Below, in pieces: positions 1-10,715 of a stretch of 64,000 bases of DNA. The notes under the pieces are model-generated. The model saw only the letters and a list, made by a program, of their open reading frames with translations, had not been told where the DNA came from and ran no database searches. The stretch comes from Nannochloropsis salina CCMP1776 (Eukaryota; Sar; Eustigmatophyceae; Eustigmatales; Monodopsidaceae): contig SDOX01000183.1 of assembly GCA_004565275.1 (NCBI GenBank), forward strand, positions 308,192 through 372,191. The letters run 5' to 3'. A program made the translations under genes and the position numbers. Every line of letters begins with the position of its first letter. The stretch's first letter is position 1.

Positions 1-1960
1 TGAAATGGCCCGCCGTGCTATTTTCATCAAATCCTCGGCTTTGACCTCGTCAATCTTGCGACACAAGGCCTCAGGAGCCTCGCGATGCCCGTACGTAATC
101 ATCTGCCGGCCAATGTCTTCGAAGAGAATGATTCGAGATTCAAGCTGTGTCAAGACATTGCACTTCAGCATGTTCCTCGCCCGGGACAACTCTACAGGAT
201 CAACGGGCGTCAAGGCGAGTTTACAGATTTGCGCACAGAATTCATGCATGAGCTGACCGGCACGAGCGGCCTCGCAGGCACCTGCAATCCCCAGGACCCC
301 CGTCTCATTGTGAAGGTTCACAAAGGCCTCGGCTCCCTCTACCCAGTAGTACCGATTCAAAAGTTCCCTATATAGCCGTGAGTACATGCCTTTCCCAGGC
401 CCGCCTGCGGAGAAAGAGTCCCCACCACCCAGGAGGATTTGCATCACGCACATGGCTACCAGGTCCTTGTCATGCCATCCCGCCACCTCGAAGCCCACGG
501 CCACGCGAGTAAATGGGTCTATGCTGTCAGGCTGCTCAATCCGCTTCTCGCCCCCCTGATAAAGGGCCGGTGCGCGCTTTTGAGCGCCTTCTCCTGCCGG
601 CAAGCGCCCGAAATGCTTTTTCGCAAGGTCAACAAATGCTTCGTGCTCCACACCCGCCGCGGCCAGCACCATGCTCCTCGCCGTAAAATGCCGCGTCTGG
701 AATGCCTTGAGTCCCTCGGCGCTGAGCCTGAGGAGATATTAGAGCAACACTGTGAGCTGTACTTCTATCGTGTATCCCCACCCCACACTCAGCTTCTCCC
801 CAATCCCCACGTCCGCCAACTTACCTCGGCAGAGTCTCAGGCGTCACGAAGTGCGGCCTCCCCAGCGCCTGTCCAGGGTACGCCGCCTCTTGTATGGCCT
901 CCTTGACCAGGAGCTCGGGCGCTATGCTGTCCAAATGAAGGCCTAGGATAGTCTTGCATTCTTCGATATCCTGCGCGTCTGAGAGGGTACCAAGGAAAGC
1001 CAGAAGGATCAAAAACAGGAAACGACATGAGTGCTTTCTTTATGCAGCGTAGGTTTCCTTGAACATGAATTCTCGCCCACCCCCCTCGCAACTCCAATGC
1101 CCTCTACTTCCGTGTCGTGACCCACCTATTTTCGGATTGAGAACTGCGTCCCCGAAGATCTCAAGAGCTTCGGGAAGGGAGTTCCGCAACACGTCGATGG
1201 ATAGAAGCATCTGTTCACGCGAGGAGTTGGCCGTGGGAATCGCACCCAGGTCGTCCAAAGCGCTGACTACTTCCTTGTGGCTCCTCTTCTCCGTGCCCCG
1301 GAAAGCCGTGGCCTCGAACAGGTGGCACACGCCGTCCTCCCGCCCTGCCAATTCGTCGCGGCTGCCTGCATCTACCACCACACCGAAAGTGCAGAGCTGC
1401 ATCACAAGCGCGAATGTTTTACCGAATTAAACATGGATTTGGCTCATCGATATCATTGCCACCACGACACGTGTGAGGATCAAGTGTGCCAGACCGGGCG
1501 CCACGGGCATCGTTTTATATTTTTCTCAAGAACGATAAACATGTCAGGGTATTTCAAAGTAACTCACCGCGCCGTATGTCTCTTGCGTGGCGACTCGTAA
1601 ACCATTGTCCAGCGTGGTGATTTTTGTGACGGGTGCTTGCAATTCGCTCAAGGGCTTCGTGGGAGGTACGTCTATACTTGTATGAATTACAGTGCGTAAG
1701 GAGAGGCTTGCTGTCGGACGCAGCGAGAAATTGGACCTACCTGACGGAGCAGTATCCATGCCAAAGCGAGCAAGCCGTTTTTCGATGGATTTGAGGTCCT
1801 TTTTGAGCGTCTTAGAGACTGTTGACCGACTTGTCGTGACGCTGGGCGCAAGCAGAGCCTACGGGAAAAGTATCGAGGCGAGAGGAGCAGAACGTATCAG
1901 CGCTTCCACCCAGGGTTCCTACTATAGTAGCGTACAAGTTACCTCGTTAAGATTACTCAT
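1..1960 (-). CDS. PMPCA: Mitochondrial processing peptidase alpha subunit (3' end beyond window)
   Basis: Non-catalytic, substrate-binding subunit of the matrix peptidase that removes mitochondrial presequences (M16 family). Exons in transcription order, each phase-consistent with GT-AG borders: 1960-1943, 1858-1741, 1671-1568, 1396-1126, 978-825 and 727 to beyond base 1. Seen: the N-terminal M16 start (VTKITTLDNGLRVATQ), then HLFEATAFRGT, where the second metal-binding His of the beta subunit's HxxEH is absent. That absence is the hallmark of alpha. A later stretch (GGGDSFSAGGPGKGMYSRLY) is the glycine-rich substrate-binding loop of alpha subunits. The last visible residues are in the second M16 domain, so only the C-terminus is missing. 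The first exon encodes just MSNLNE and shows no obvious presequence, so the true start could lie further upstream. Family call is firm; the 5' end is uncertain. Confidence 0.9.
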
Positions 1961-2366
1961 AGGACCGGTCGCATGATTGAAATGGCGATGTAAAATGGAG
2001 GAGCTCGAAGCAACGTGTCTTTGAACAGGCCGGGCTGAAGTGAACGAACGTGGTATTCTCTGGAAGATACCGGAAATTTGCGACATGATAAATGCAACTT
2101 GCTACCAGCCGTATCTGTGTGATATAAGCAAGACAGTGAGGTTAAATCAAGAGGACCGTTCATAGTGAGCATGGCTTCGGTTGCTATCTTCCTTTTCCTT
2201 CCTGTGTCCGGAGGTTTTGTCCGCGACCTCCGAGGTCCGCCTCGCCATCCGTGAGGAGCTCCTCTTCACCTTGGGCATCCAGGCATGCCCACGACTTTCA
2301 AGTAAATCTCACCGCATTGACTCGGATCATCGGGACGCACATACAGTGCTTGTACAAGGCCTGGAC
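1961..2366. other. Divergent intergenic region
   Basis: About 400 bases between the outward-pointing MPP alpha and Pol I A34-like genes. It should hold both promoters and, if MPP alpha starts upstream, a further 5' exon. Open frames here match no family that I recognise. Confidence 0.4.
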
Positions 2367-3392
2367 ATGGAAGACCACACTTTGATTCCTGTCAGGTAAG
2401 CAGGAGCTTCCTGAGGTATGCTGACTGCACATTAACATGCTCCGGCCATATGGCGGCCGAAGCGCTATGTTAATTTCTAGCAGTTTCTGACACGACGTTT
2501 TGTCCACCCGAGAGCAGGACGATCTTCACGATAGAAGAGCTACTAGCAGCAGAAGATGCGGAGCTGTGGCTTTTTCGCACGCCGCTCGACGTAAGTAAAC
2601 CGCCAGGTCTGATTAACCTCCTCGCTTTCCTTCATTGCCTTATTCCATTTTGTGATTTTTTACGAGAACCCATCACAGTTCAACGCAGAATATCTTGTCA
2701 AACGCAAACTTAAGATTGATGAGGATGCGGTGATAGGCTCTGTTTTACGTGCTATAAAAGAGGATGGAGAAGTGGACGGACACTCCGGCACCGGAGACGT
2801 CCAAGCCGACAGTCTATCTAGAGAATTAGGGCCAAGCTACGAGGTGCTATTGGGCGATCCTGCTGAAAGCAAAGCATACCGTGTACTTTTACATGCAGGA
2901 GAGGGTGACCCGGGTGTGCTGAAGATAGCGCCACCCTTCACTCGCCACATAGTGGTAGCCCAGCGCCCTTTTGAAGCTGGACATCTCTCCTCTCCTGGCT
3001 TTTCTACTGCGCCTTCCGAGGGGAACGAAGACTTGCAGTCAGACAGGGAGCTTGCTTTAAAAAGAAAAGCTAGGCACGATATTGCTCGCATGGTAGTTCC
3101 CTACTCGCATGTGCCGCAGGTAGAGGGTTTGCAAGTGCGGTTTAAGCCTTTGGGAGCGGGGAGTGTCCCCCCACCCCCTTTGTGGTCGGTAGAGGGCGAG
3201 GGTGAAGAGAAAAGAGAGAAGAGTAGAGGCTCGCCTTATTTAGGACGGGACCGAAAGGCAGGGCTCACCAAGCAAGAGGTGGAGGGCGGGGAGAGAGGTC
3301 TGGAGGAGGTGGAACGTGGCGAGATTAGAGTCTCGTCTAAAGAGAAGAGACAGAAAAGCCGGAAGGAATCATCCAAGCGCCGAAGTGTATAG
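2367..3392 (+). CDS. RNA polymerase I subunit A34-like protein (putative)
   Basis: Three exons (2367-2395, 2518-2590, 2679-3392) join in phase into a protein of about 271 residues. Near the N-terminus it reads FTIEELLAAEDAELWLFRTP, which resembles the start of the A34.5/PAF49 (CD3EAP) family: a hydrophobic strand, an acidic spacer and the E-L-W-L-F/I-R signature. A middle segment has the motif FTRHIVV followed by a Lys/Arg/Glu-rich tail with repeated KEKR and KSRKESSKRR clusters. Such basic tails are typical of A34 subunits, which pair with A49 on RNA polymerase I. The start was chosen as the first ATG in frame (MEDHTLIPVR), because the longer frame begins without ATG. The family is fast-evolving and the match is by eye, so this is a hypothesis. 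Otherwise it is a basic nuclear protein of unknown role. Confidence 0.45.
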
Positions 3393-3572
3393 TTGCAGTA
3401 ATCGTTTGAAGATGGTATAGCTGACAAAAGTCACCAAGCAACGCCGTGAAAAGGCTTGAGGAGTCCACCTCCCCGGGTGCATGCTGAGTCGTTCTCTTTT
3501 CTAATTCCTTTGCCGTTGTGGCCTGTCACGCCGACTCACAGATCTGTACTGGTACAAGGCATGCGTGCATCC

Positions 3573-4945
3573 TCAAGGCAGCGAGTCGAGCATGTCTTGG
3601 TAGCGACCCGCGTGGTCGGGGTCAAGGGCGGGGAGTCTCTTCAGCAACTTCTGACTCTCAGCCCGCAAAAATGCCTCCTCGCTCTTTCCTTCCTTCCTGC
3701 TCGCCAGCTTCCCCAACAAATCTGCCAGTGTAAGCACCGCCCATCGATAGCCCCCCCCTTCCGCCTCTCCCTCCTCCACCAGTTCCCGTAGAACCTTGAC
3801 TTCCTTCTCGAGTACTCTTTGAGCGAACGAGACACCCCGCAGCGTTAATTCCTGGTCGTCCCGCTCCCCGAGCTCTTTATTCCGCTCTGTATCCCACGCC
3901 AATGCCAGGGAGATCAAATGCTGGTGGTACCACCAGGCGGTCTGGTCGTCCGGCTCCGTGAATACGGCTTGTTGCACCATCTCCAGCTCCCTCTCCAGGA
4001 AGGGACGGGGGTCTAAATTTGGATGTGCTTCACGCAAGTAGTCCCAAAAATATGATGCACGGTGGTGAAAAGCTGAGTAGTTGCTGGGGTGGAAAGAGAA
4101 AAGGGGCCGGTGAGGGATGGCAGAGCATGGAAGCAATGTCTCAAGAGGAAAAGCTGCAGACGTGCTCAGCCAAACCGGTATAACGATATCTGACTAGAGG
4201 TGAAACGTTTGGCATATAAAGGTGTACAAGGCATGTACCTGAAATTTTTCAGGATCCGCGAGGTAGAGAACTCGAACTCATCTCGCGGGGTCCGTGCCGG
4301 GTGCTTGCTGACCACCCACCGCCGATAACTCCAGCAATGGAAGTTGCGCTCGTCCAGATCCAGTAGCTTGGCACAGAGAGAGAGTTCTCGGTCAAGGACA
4401 GGCTTGAGTTGGCGCGACAAGGCGGGTAGAGGAGGCACAGGACTGGAAGGATTGGGTGGGGCTGCGGAGGGGCTAGGCGAGAAGGCATGATCCAAGAGCC
4501 AGCGGCGATGGTGCCAGGCACCATATGACTTTGGATTCTTGCGAATACAATCGATCACTAGATCGAGTTCCTTTTGTAAAAATGACCCCGGGGGTAGAGG
4601 CGCTTTGCCTCCCTCCCTTTCGTTTTCACACTCTTCTTTCTCTGTCTCTCCATCCTCTGCCTCTTGCCGAATGATCTTAGATGCCACGATCATCTCTTTC
4701 CGGTAATTCCATAACGTGTATACGTCTGGATTTATTCTGAGCAACTGTGATGACAATACCAAGTCGTTCTCCAGGGCCTCTCCGGTTACCAACGCCTCCT
4801 TACAATGTCTCTTTTCCTGTCGCTGCTGCAAGGCCAGCTCCATAAGTTGTTTGTACTTGAATACTTTGTTTTTCGCAGCTTCTTTTTCGGCCTGGCTCCG
4901 CGCCAGGAGTGTTCTTTGATATTCGTCTTTACGTCGGCCATGCAT
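3573..4945 (-). CDS. RABGGTA: Rab geranylgeranyltransferase alpha subunit
   Basis: Alpha subunit of the heterodimer that attaches geranylgeranyl groups to C-terminal cysteines of Rab GTPases presented by REP. Two exons, 4945-4239 and 4083-3573, give 405 residues across one 155-nt intron. It starts MHGRRKDEYQRT, like the family's MHGR start. Protein prenyltransferase alpha repeats follow, each with the W-x-x-R core: LWNYRKEMI, AWHHRRWLL, CWSYRRWVV, AFHHRASYF and a final AWWYHQHLI. The leucine-rich repeats and Ig-like domain of the mammalian subunit are absent, as in yeast and most protists. The gene converges on the A34-like gene, with about 180 bases between stop codons. Farnesyltransferase alpha is less likely, because the MHGR start and spacing favour the Rab enzyme. 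Confidence 0.9.
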
Positions 4946-5544
4946 GATAGCCTGCGAATGTATGATAGAATGTCAAAGAGACTAGGACGATGGGGTGCGG
5001 CGGGGGCGAAAGGGAAACGGCATGATGTAAGTCGTTAAAAAGCCCAGGCGAGCCAGCACGAGCAATGTGGAAACCTGCTCCAGAAATACTGCATAGGGCT
5101 GTGATGCTACAGTCAACACACACGCCTCCGAGAAAAGGGAGAGCTTTGGCTGACTCGCATGCTAGAAATTTAGATGGCACGCGAACGTTCAAACAGAAAG
5201 GCCTCCGCCTGGGAACATACGTGGGAACGTGAGATACAGAGAAAGGAAATTAGAAAAAGTGAGCGCTATTTTGTGCCATATTAAAGAGGCGAAGGATAAC
5301 AAAAAGGATTAGTTTTCAAGAAAAGACTTTCTTAGTTTCCCCCCCGCGGTATACGCGGTCGCGGTTTCTCACGCAACAGAAGAGGCGTCACTCTCTTAAA
5401 GCTCTTCGCGCGTTGAAAAGCAAATGACACCTCCTTTAAAAATATAAACAGATCTGTCATACTGTACACTAGTTGCTTCAATTAATAATACGGCTGCATA
5501 AATGATCAATTCTGCAGAGCTGGCAAACACACGGTACGACCACA
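4946..5544. other. Intergenic region upstream of RABGGTA
   Basis: About 600 bases between two minus-strand genes, serving as promoter and 5' UTR of RABGGTA and the 3' flank of the Nudix gene. It becomes AT-rich near 5260-5340 and 5430-5510. No conserved reading frame was found. A short stretch resembling the U6 snRNA core was considered and rejected. Confidence 0.4.
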
Positions 5545-7545
5545 TTACGTCGAGCTTCTTCCTTCCCAATCACTAGCCCCCTCACCGCAACTCAGCGACG
5601 AAACACAGCTGTCCCTAAGCAGAGCGCGGGGATGGCAGGGCAGAAAGGAGGATGTCGAAGAAGAAGCCGACATGAGAGAGGAAGAGGATGTCATCCCACT
5701 GCCTGCCTTGCCGTGCTCCGGCACACGACCCTGGAGCTCTTCCTCTTCAGAACCCGCGTCCTCACTCAGCATGTAACATCGCTTGCGCGTCTCGTATCCA
5801 GGGTCAATGCACTGTGGATGGTGCCGAAACCAGGCCGCAGGAGCCCAGCCTCTCGCCCGGAACGCTGGCCACACTTTTTTGAGGGGCGGGTCCAGGGCCT
5901 GACTGTCCTGCGCGACCATGGCGTCCACCTCCTCCAGTGCGAACCAAGTCCCCTCCCGACTTATTGCGTCGTCCAGCCGCATCTCCGACTCGACCCATTC
6001 GGCTGCGAACGTAAACATGAGCTGGGAGCAGCCCCACTTCTTGCCCACGTCCTTCCGCTCCGTCAATGCCACCATCCCCACCACGCGGCAGGCGAACCCC
6101 GTCTCCTCCCTCACCTCCCGCACGGCCGCCTCGTCCGCCAGTTCTTTCAACTCCACATGCCCGCCCGGCATCTTATAGATTCCTTTCGACCGTCGGCGGA
6201 AGAGGAAGACCTCCAAGCTCCTCGAGTCCCCTTCCCCCCTCGCCGCGACCCTCCCCTCCCCTTGGTGCCTCCCACTCCCCTCGCCGCTCACATCCGTCCC
6301 CAGCGGCGCGGAGCCCTTCGAGTCATGGTTAAAACCAGCCCGTCCTCGTCTCCGTCTTCTATAAAGAATGACTTTGCTGCGACAAATGTGTGTGCCCGCC
6401 GTCGGGACCTCCACCTTGACAAAGAGCCGCAGAAGCACGACCTGAGTCCCCCCCCCTCCCGCGTGATGGATCCGGTACCCGTCCTCCAGCAACCGCGCGA
6501 TGATGCCAAAGTCGTGGCGCACGGTCACAAAAAGGGAGTCCAAACCCTCCGCCCGCACCGTCCCGTCCTCTCCCCGCCGGCCCATCTCCTCCGCCACCAC
6601 CTCCAGCACGTTCTCGGCGTGCACGGCCCGTCCCAGCACCAAGTTCAGCTGTCCGTGTTGTAGGTCCCACCACCGGGCCTCCACGAGCTGTGCGGGTCCT
6701 AAGGCGCGCTCGTAGTCCCGCGGCCACAGGAAAGGCGGGTTCTGCACGTCCACCTCCAGGGGGGGGAGACCGAGCGAGCACCAGTCGATCTGAGAGAGGT
6801 CGCTGAGCCCCGACTGCTGATGGAGCAAGGTCGTGCAGGGGATCGCGTCGGGGCCGTGCCCGTTGCTTGCATGGCTGTCGGTGCTGCGGGCGATAGGGTC
6901 CACGGGATTGCCGCGCTCAACGCCAGCGGCCGAGTACACTGCCACACAGACGGCGAGAGTGGACAGGGGGGACGACGCGCATGGCGAGGGGGCACAAGGA
7001 CTGCTTTCTATTACCAAGACAACAGCCTGTCCCTGCTCATTGCCATAGACGCTGTCGCTGCAAGGGCTGGCTGTGTCGCACCCATCGACGCTCTTCCTCA
7101 TCGGGGCCCGCGCTGTTGCCCAAGGAGAAGGCACGCCGACGGTCTCATCGCTCTGCTCTTGCAGGAATGCGTTTAGCAATGCCTGGCCCTGGGGGCCATC
7201 TGCAGCTGCCAAGACATGCTTGCACGCGAGGACGCTTACTCCTTGCAGTAAACACTTGAGACTGAGGTCTGATCCCACTCTACGCACCAGCTCTACAGCC
7301 GCTTCCCCGGAAGCTACTACCGTGATAGACAAGCTCGCAGCCTGGCTACCGCCCTTTTCCACCTTACTCTGGTGTTCCCTGAGATAGTTCAGAACCTGCT
7401 CTGCTCCAAAGCGTGGTACGATTGCCCTCCTGTTCTTGCTCATCGCGAGGTTCCCGGTAGTGGAACCCTCTAATTTGGTGTCTATACAGGCAAACAGGCT
7501 GTTCACGTCCACCAAAACTGCCTTCGGCCGCATGCTGTCAATCAT
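5545..7545 (-). CDS. Nudix hydrolase, NUDT6-like, with long N-terminal extension
   Basis: Intronless gene for 666 residues. The Nudix box near residue 461 is complete (GHVELKELADEAAVREVREE, then TGF) and matches GX5EX7REUXEEXGU, so the phosphohydrolase site should work. Before it, roughly residues 260-380, is a segment ending in LLEDGYRIHHAGG, which resembles the pre-Nudix domain of NUDT6 (FGF-antisense) proteins. The substrate class is not predictable beyond a nucleoside diphosphate linked to another group. Residues 1-150 (AVLVDVNSLF, then VVASGEAAVEL, then CKHVLAAADG) recall a HAD fold, but the second Asp of the HAD DxD motif is Asn, so it may be a degenerate domain. That part is inference. 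The C-terminus is a Ser-rich tail of about 60 residues. The family call is firm; the N-terminal domain call is weak. Confidence 0.85.
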   Translation of the reverse strand: MIDSMRPKAVLVDVNSLFACIDTKLEGSTTGNLAMSKNRRAIVPRFGAEQVLNYLREHQSKVEKGGSQAASLSITVVASGEAAVELVRRVGSDLSLKCLLQGVSVLACKHVLAAADGPQGQALLNAFLQEQSDETVGVPSPWATARAPMRKSVDGCDTASPCSDSVYGNEQGQAVVLVIESSPCAPSPCASSPLSTLAVCVAVYSAAGVERGNPVDPIARSTDSHASNGHGPDAIPCTTLLHQQSGLSDLSQIDWCSLGLPPLEVDVQNPPFLWPRDYERALGPAQLVEARWWDLQHGQLNLVLGRAVHAENVLEVVAEEMGRRGEDGTVRAEGLDSLFVTVRHDFGIIARLLEDGYRIHHAGGGGTQVVLLRLFVKVEVPTAGTHICRSKVILYRRRRRGRAGFNHDSKGSAPLGTDVSGEGSGRHQGEGRVAARGEGDSRSLEVFLFRRRSKGIYKMPGGHVELKELADEAAVREVREETGFACRVVGMVALTERKDVGKKWGCSQLMFTFAAEWVESEMRLDDAISREGTWFALEEVDAMVAQDSQALDPPLKKVWPAFRARGWAPAAWFRHHPQCIDPGYETRKRCYMLSEDAGSEEEELQGRVPEHGKAGSGMTSSSSLMSASSSTSSFLPCHPRALLRDSCVSSLSCGEGASDWEGRSST

Positions 7546-8298
7546 TTATATTTTTGAATGCTAAATTTAGCCTTTTGAGGACGTTGCGGTCGCAATTGCT
7601 TAGATCGAGCGGGAGGACGCGTGGAGACAGGGGAAAGATGCTTCTTCCGGCGTCGAGCTTGCCAGTAGCAGATGCGAGGCAGCCGTGGCAAAGCGACAAA
7701 ACCCTCCTTTTCGAGAAGACGACAGAAGCTACAGCCTCTGTTCGAGAGAAGGGGTGGTGATGGGAAGGGACTTGAGGGCGTAGAAAATGGATAGGAGATA
7801 GGCTGTACATCAAGCAGGCAGGATGACATACGGCGCGCCTCACAACTTGGGGGCTGAAGGGTTCTGAGATGTCGTAGGGGGTATATAATTGAGGCGGGAA
7901 AAGGCACTACGGCGGGACATGCGGGGGAAACAATTACACAAAGACCAAGGAAGAGAACATCGCGTGGAAACGGTGCTTGTGCATGTGCTGAACAGGCATG
8001 CTGGACATGCGTGTTTATAGCGCGCCTGACGCGGGCTCCGCCTTCAGGGCCTCGCCCGATGTGCAGGCCTCGCGCAGTACTGAACATGGCTACGAGTACC
8101 ACGGCCAGGGGTACCGACTCTGCGGATTCGATCATTAAAAAGCATTGGAGTTACCCACAGCACCCGATAGCGCGCTCCACCTTCACCATGTGTGATGCAT
8201 CCTAGCCCGTTCGTCTTTGACTTTTCCACTCCCATCACTGCTTTCATCTCTTCAGGTGGTGCCCACTCCTCGAGAAATTTCCACAGCCACGCGACGAC
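7546..8298. other. Divergent intergenic region
   Basis: About 750 bases between the Nudix gene and PPIL2, which point away from each other. It should contain both promoters. I see no conserved frame, RNA gene or clear repeat. Confidence 0.4.
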
Positions 8299-10482
8299 AT
8301 GGGGAAAAAACAGCATTCTAAGGACCGTATGTTCCTCACCGCTACGGAATGGAAGGAGCTTGGCGGGAAGCGGGAGGCTGCGGGGCGCTCGAGCTACCGA
8401 CCTCTGGCTTTCGATTCGTGTGCGCTTAGCTTGCAGCCTTACGAGACGCCAGTGTGCACGCCTGAAGGCGTCTTGTTCGACATCTTGAACCTTTTCCCCT
8501 ACGTGCAGAAGCACAAGAAGAATCCCATCACGGGGCACTCCATGACGGCCAAGGAGATCGTCCGCCTGACCATGGCCAAGAACGCGGAGGGGAAGTGGCA
8601 CTGCCCAGTCACCTTCAAGGAGTTTACGGACCATACGCACGTGGTGGCGGTCAAACCTTCAGGGAATGTCTACGCCTACGAGGCGGTGGAAGAACTGAAT
8701 ATCAGGCGGAAGAATTGGACGGATTTGATGACGGGTGAAAGCTTTACTCGGAAGGATGTAAGCAGGGGTTGGAAGAGCAGTGGGAGTTCGAGGGAGAGAT
8801 AAAAGGGGAATGGGAGTTCGAGGGAGGGATAAAAGGGGAATTCTGGCGAGTTACCAGCGCATTCTGGCTTGATAAAGCTTACATCAGCATGAGAAAAGCG
8901 TAGAAGATCCAGCGTCATGAAATGAGGGCTCTCTGACAGCCTGGTTGAACGTGGTCGGCTGCTCATTCAACACTCTCGACTGCTCACCTCTTCCTTCCAG
9001 ATCATCACTTTGCAAGACCCTTCAAACGCGGCGCACATGGCTCTTCGTGATATCAGCAATTTCAAGCATTTGGAGGAGGTGCGCGCGGAGGAGCAGGCCC
9101 GTGTGGCGGGAGCCTCTGCGGAAGAGAAAATAGCCAGCTCGATCAGGACCAACGCGAGCACCGAGATGGTCCTCGCAGAGTTCCAGCGGCAGCAGAGGGA
9201 GCGGGAAGAGGCGGAAGCATTGCGAGCGGCGCAGGCAGAGGCGGCGGCTGTGGAAAGGGAGAAGCAGGAGGCGGAGGAGGAGGAAGAGCTCCGGAGGAAG
9301 GGGGGGGGGGGGGCGACCAAGAGACGGCGCTCGATTTTGATCGAGGACCTACATCCAGGGAAATCGGTGACGACTGGGAAGGCGGCCGCGTCCTTCACCG
9401 CCACAGGAGTGGATTTGGCCACCGGGAACACCTGCCGGACCGCTACGGAGGAGGAGATTAGGGAGGTCCGCTACAAATTTGCGCGAAAGCTGGGAAAGAA
9501 AGGGTATGTGCAGCTCCAGACATCGCTGGGCAATCTGAACCTGGAGATCCATTGCGATTTCGTCCCACGCACTGCGGAGAATTTCCTGGGCCTGTGCCTG
9601 CGTGGATTCTACGATGGACTCTCCTTCCACCGGGTCATCAAGGGGTTCATGGCGCAGACGGGGTGCCCCCGAGGAGATGGGCGGGGCGGAGAGACGGTAT
9701 GGAGCCTGGGGGGGGGGGAAGAGGGGGGGAAGGAGGGGGGGGCGACGACCGGCTTCAAGGATGAGTTAGACAGCAGGTTGACGCACGACAAGCGCGGGGT
9801 CCTCAGCATGGCGAACTCGGGCAAGGACACGAATCGGAGTCAGTTCTTTATCACCTTCAAATCCTGCCGGCACCTGGACAACAAGCACACGGTTTTTGGG
9901 AGGGTGGTGGGGGGCTTGGACGTGCTGGGGAGGTTGGAAGGTGTGGAGGTGGGGAAAGAGGACAGGCCGAAGGAGGAGGTGAAGGTTTTGAAGGCGGTGG
10001 CCTTGGTGAACCCCTTGGAGGAGAGCGATGCCCAATTTGACGCCTTTGTGGAGGGGCGGCGTCAGGAAAGAGAGGCGAAGCAGGCCTTTTGGAGGGACAA
10101 CAACGCGCTGGGCTTCACGCGAAAGGGAAAAGGAAAGGGAGAGGAGGGCACTGGAGTGCTCTCGGCACGAGAAGCGGCCGATGCAGAGCGAACGGAGGGC
10201 TTCTACTCTCAGCCCGGTCCCCAGAAGAGCGTCGGCGAGGGCGTGGGGAGGTACTTGGGAAGCGGGGCAGGGCCAGGGAGATTGGGCGGGGGGACGGTGC
10301 TGCCGCAGAAGACGGCGGTCGTGGGGAGTGAGGCCGCCTACATGCAGGAGGTGGTCGGTCCAGCGGTGCACGTCAAGGAGTCGAGCAAGGCCTTTCAAGA
10401 GCTGGCGGCGCAGGAGGAGAGGAAAGGGGGGGCGAAGAAGAGACGGATGGCTGGGGCCTTCGGGAACTTCGAGGGCTGGTGA
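8299..10482 (+). CDS. PPIL2: PPIL2: U-box and cyclophilin-type peptidyl-prolyl isomerase
   Basis: Spliceosome-associated cyclophilin (Cyp60/PUB49 type) that carries a U-box E3-like domain. Exons 8299-8757 and 9001-10482 join in phase to give 646 residues. The N-terminus MGKKQHSKDRMFLT and the segment FDSCALSLQPYETPVCTPEG (residues about 36-55) are diagnostic, and the modified U-box spans roughly residues 40-110. A Glu/Ala-rich coiled coil occupies about 165-250. The cyclophilin domain (about 310-490) has FHRVI, QTGCPRGDG and MANSGKDTNRSQFFITF. The usual active-site Trp position is His (LDNKH), as is typical of this subfamily. An unusual Gly/Glu-rich insert of about 13 residues interrupts the otherwise fixed loop between ETVW and FKDE. 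The C-terminal end FGNFEGW fits the family. Confidence 0.95.
8781..8840 (+). repeat. Tandem 30-bp direct repeat in PPIL2 intron
   Basis: Two adjacent 30-base copies, 8781-8810 and 8811-8840, beginning tgggagttcg and ending ggggaa, differ at one position. They lie just inside the single intron of PPIL2, so they are probably a recent slippage or duplication without coding effect. Confidence 0.9.
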
Positions 10483-10715
10483 GGGGGGCAGGAGGGGTTG
10501 TGTGGATAGTCCGGGCGGGGGAAAGGGTGTACAGGTCTTGGGGCACTGCGCTGAAAAGAAGGCGATTATCTTCTAAGTGTGTTTGAAACATCGGCCTTGA
10601 CAAAAAGCGAAAGTAACAGGTACCCGTCGTCCGAACCTGACGCTTTCCTTCCCGTTCAGTCCCTTGTTGCTTCACTCAGTTACCATGCCCTCCTCCGCCG
10701 CCAGTGCCGCGCCAT

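Noticed and set aside
1957-2172. 71-codon minus-strand frame as first exon of MPP alpha
   Set aside because: Its frame does not join the next exon. The ATG at 1960 in another frame joins correctly.
5215-5250. A stretch resembling the U6 snRNA core (ggaacgtgagatacagagaa)
   Set aside because: Only the ACAGAG-like core matches. The following AGCATGG segment, the stem sequences and the terminal T run of U6 are absent.
5632-6663. 343-codon plus-strand frame opposite the Nudix gene
   Set aside because: The opposite strand carries a perfect Nudix box in frame, so this frame is a by-product.
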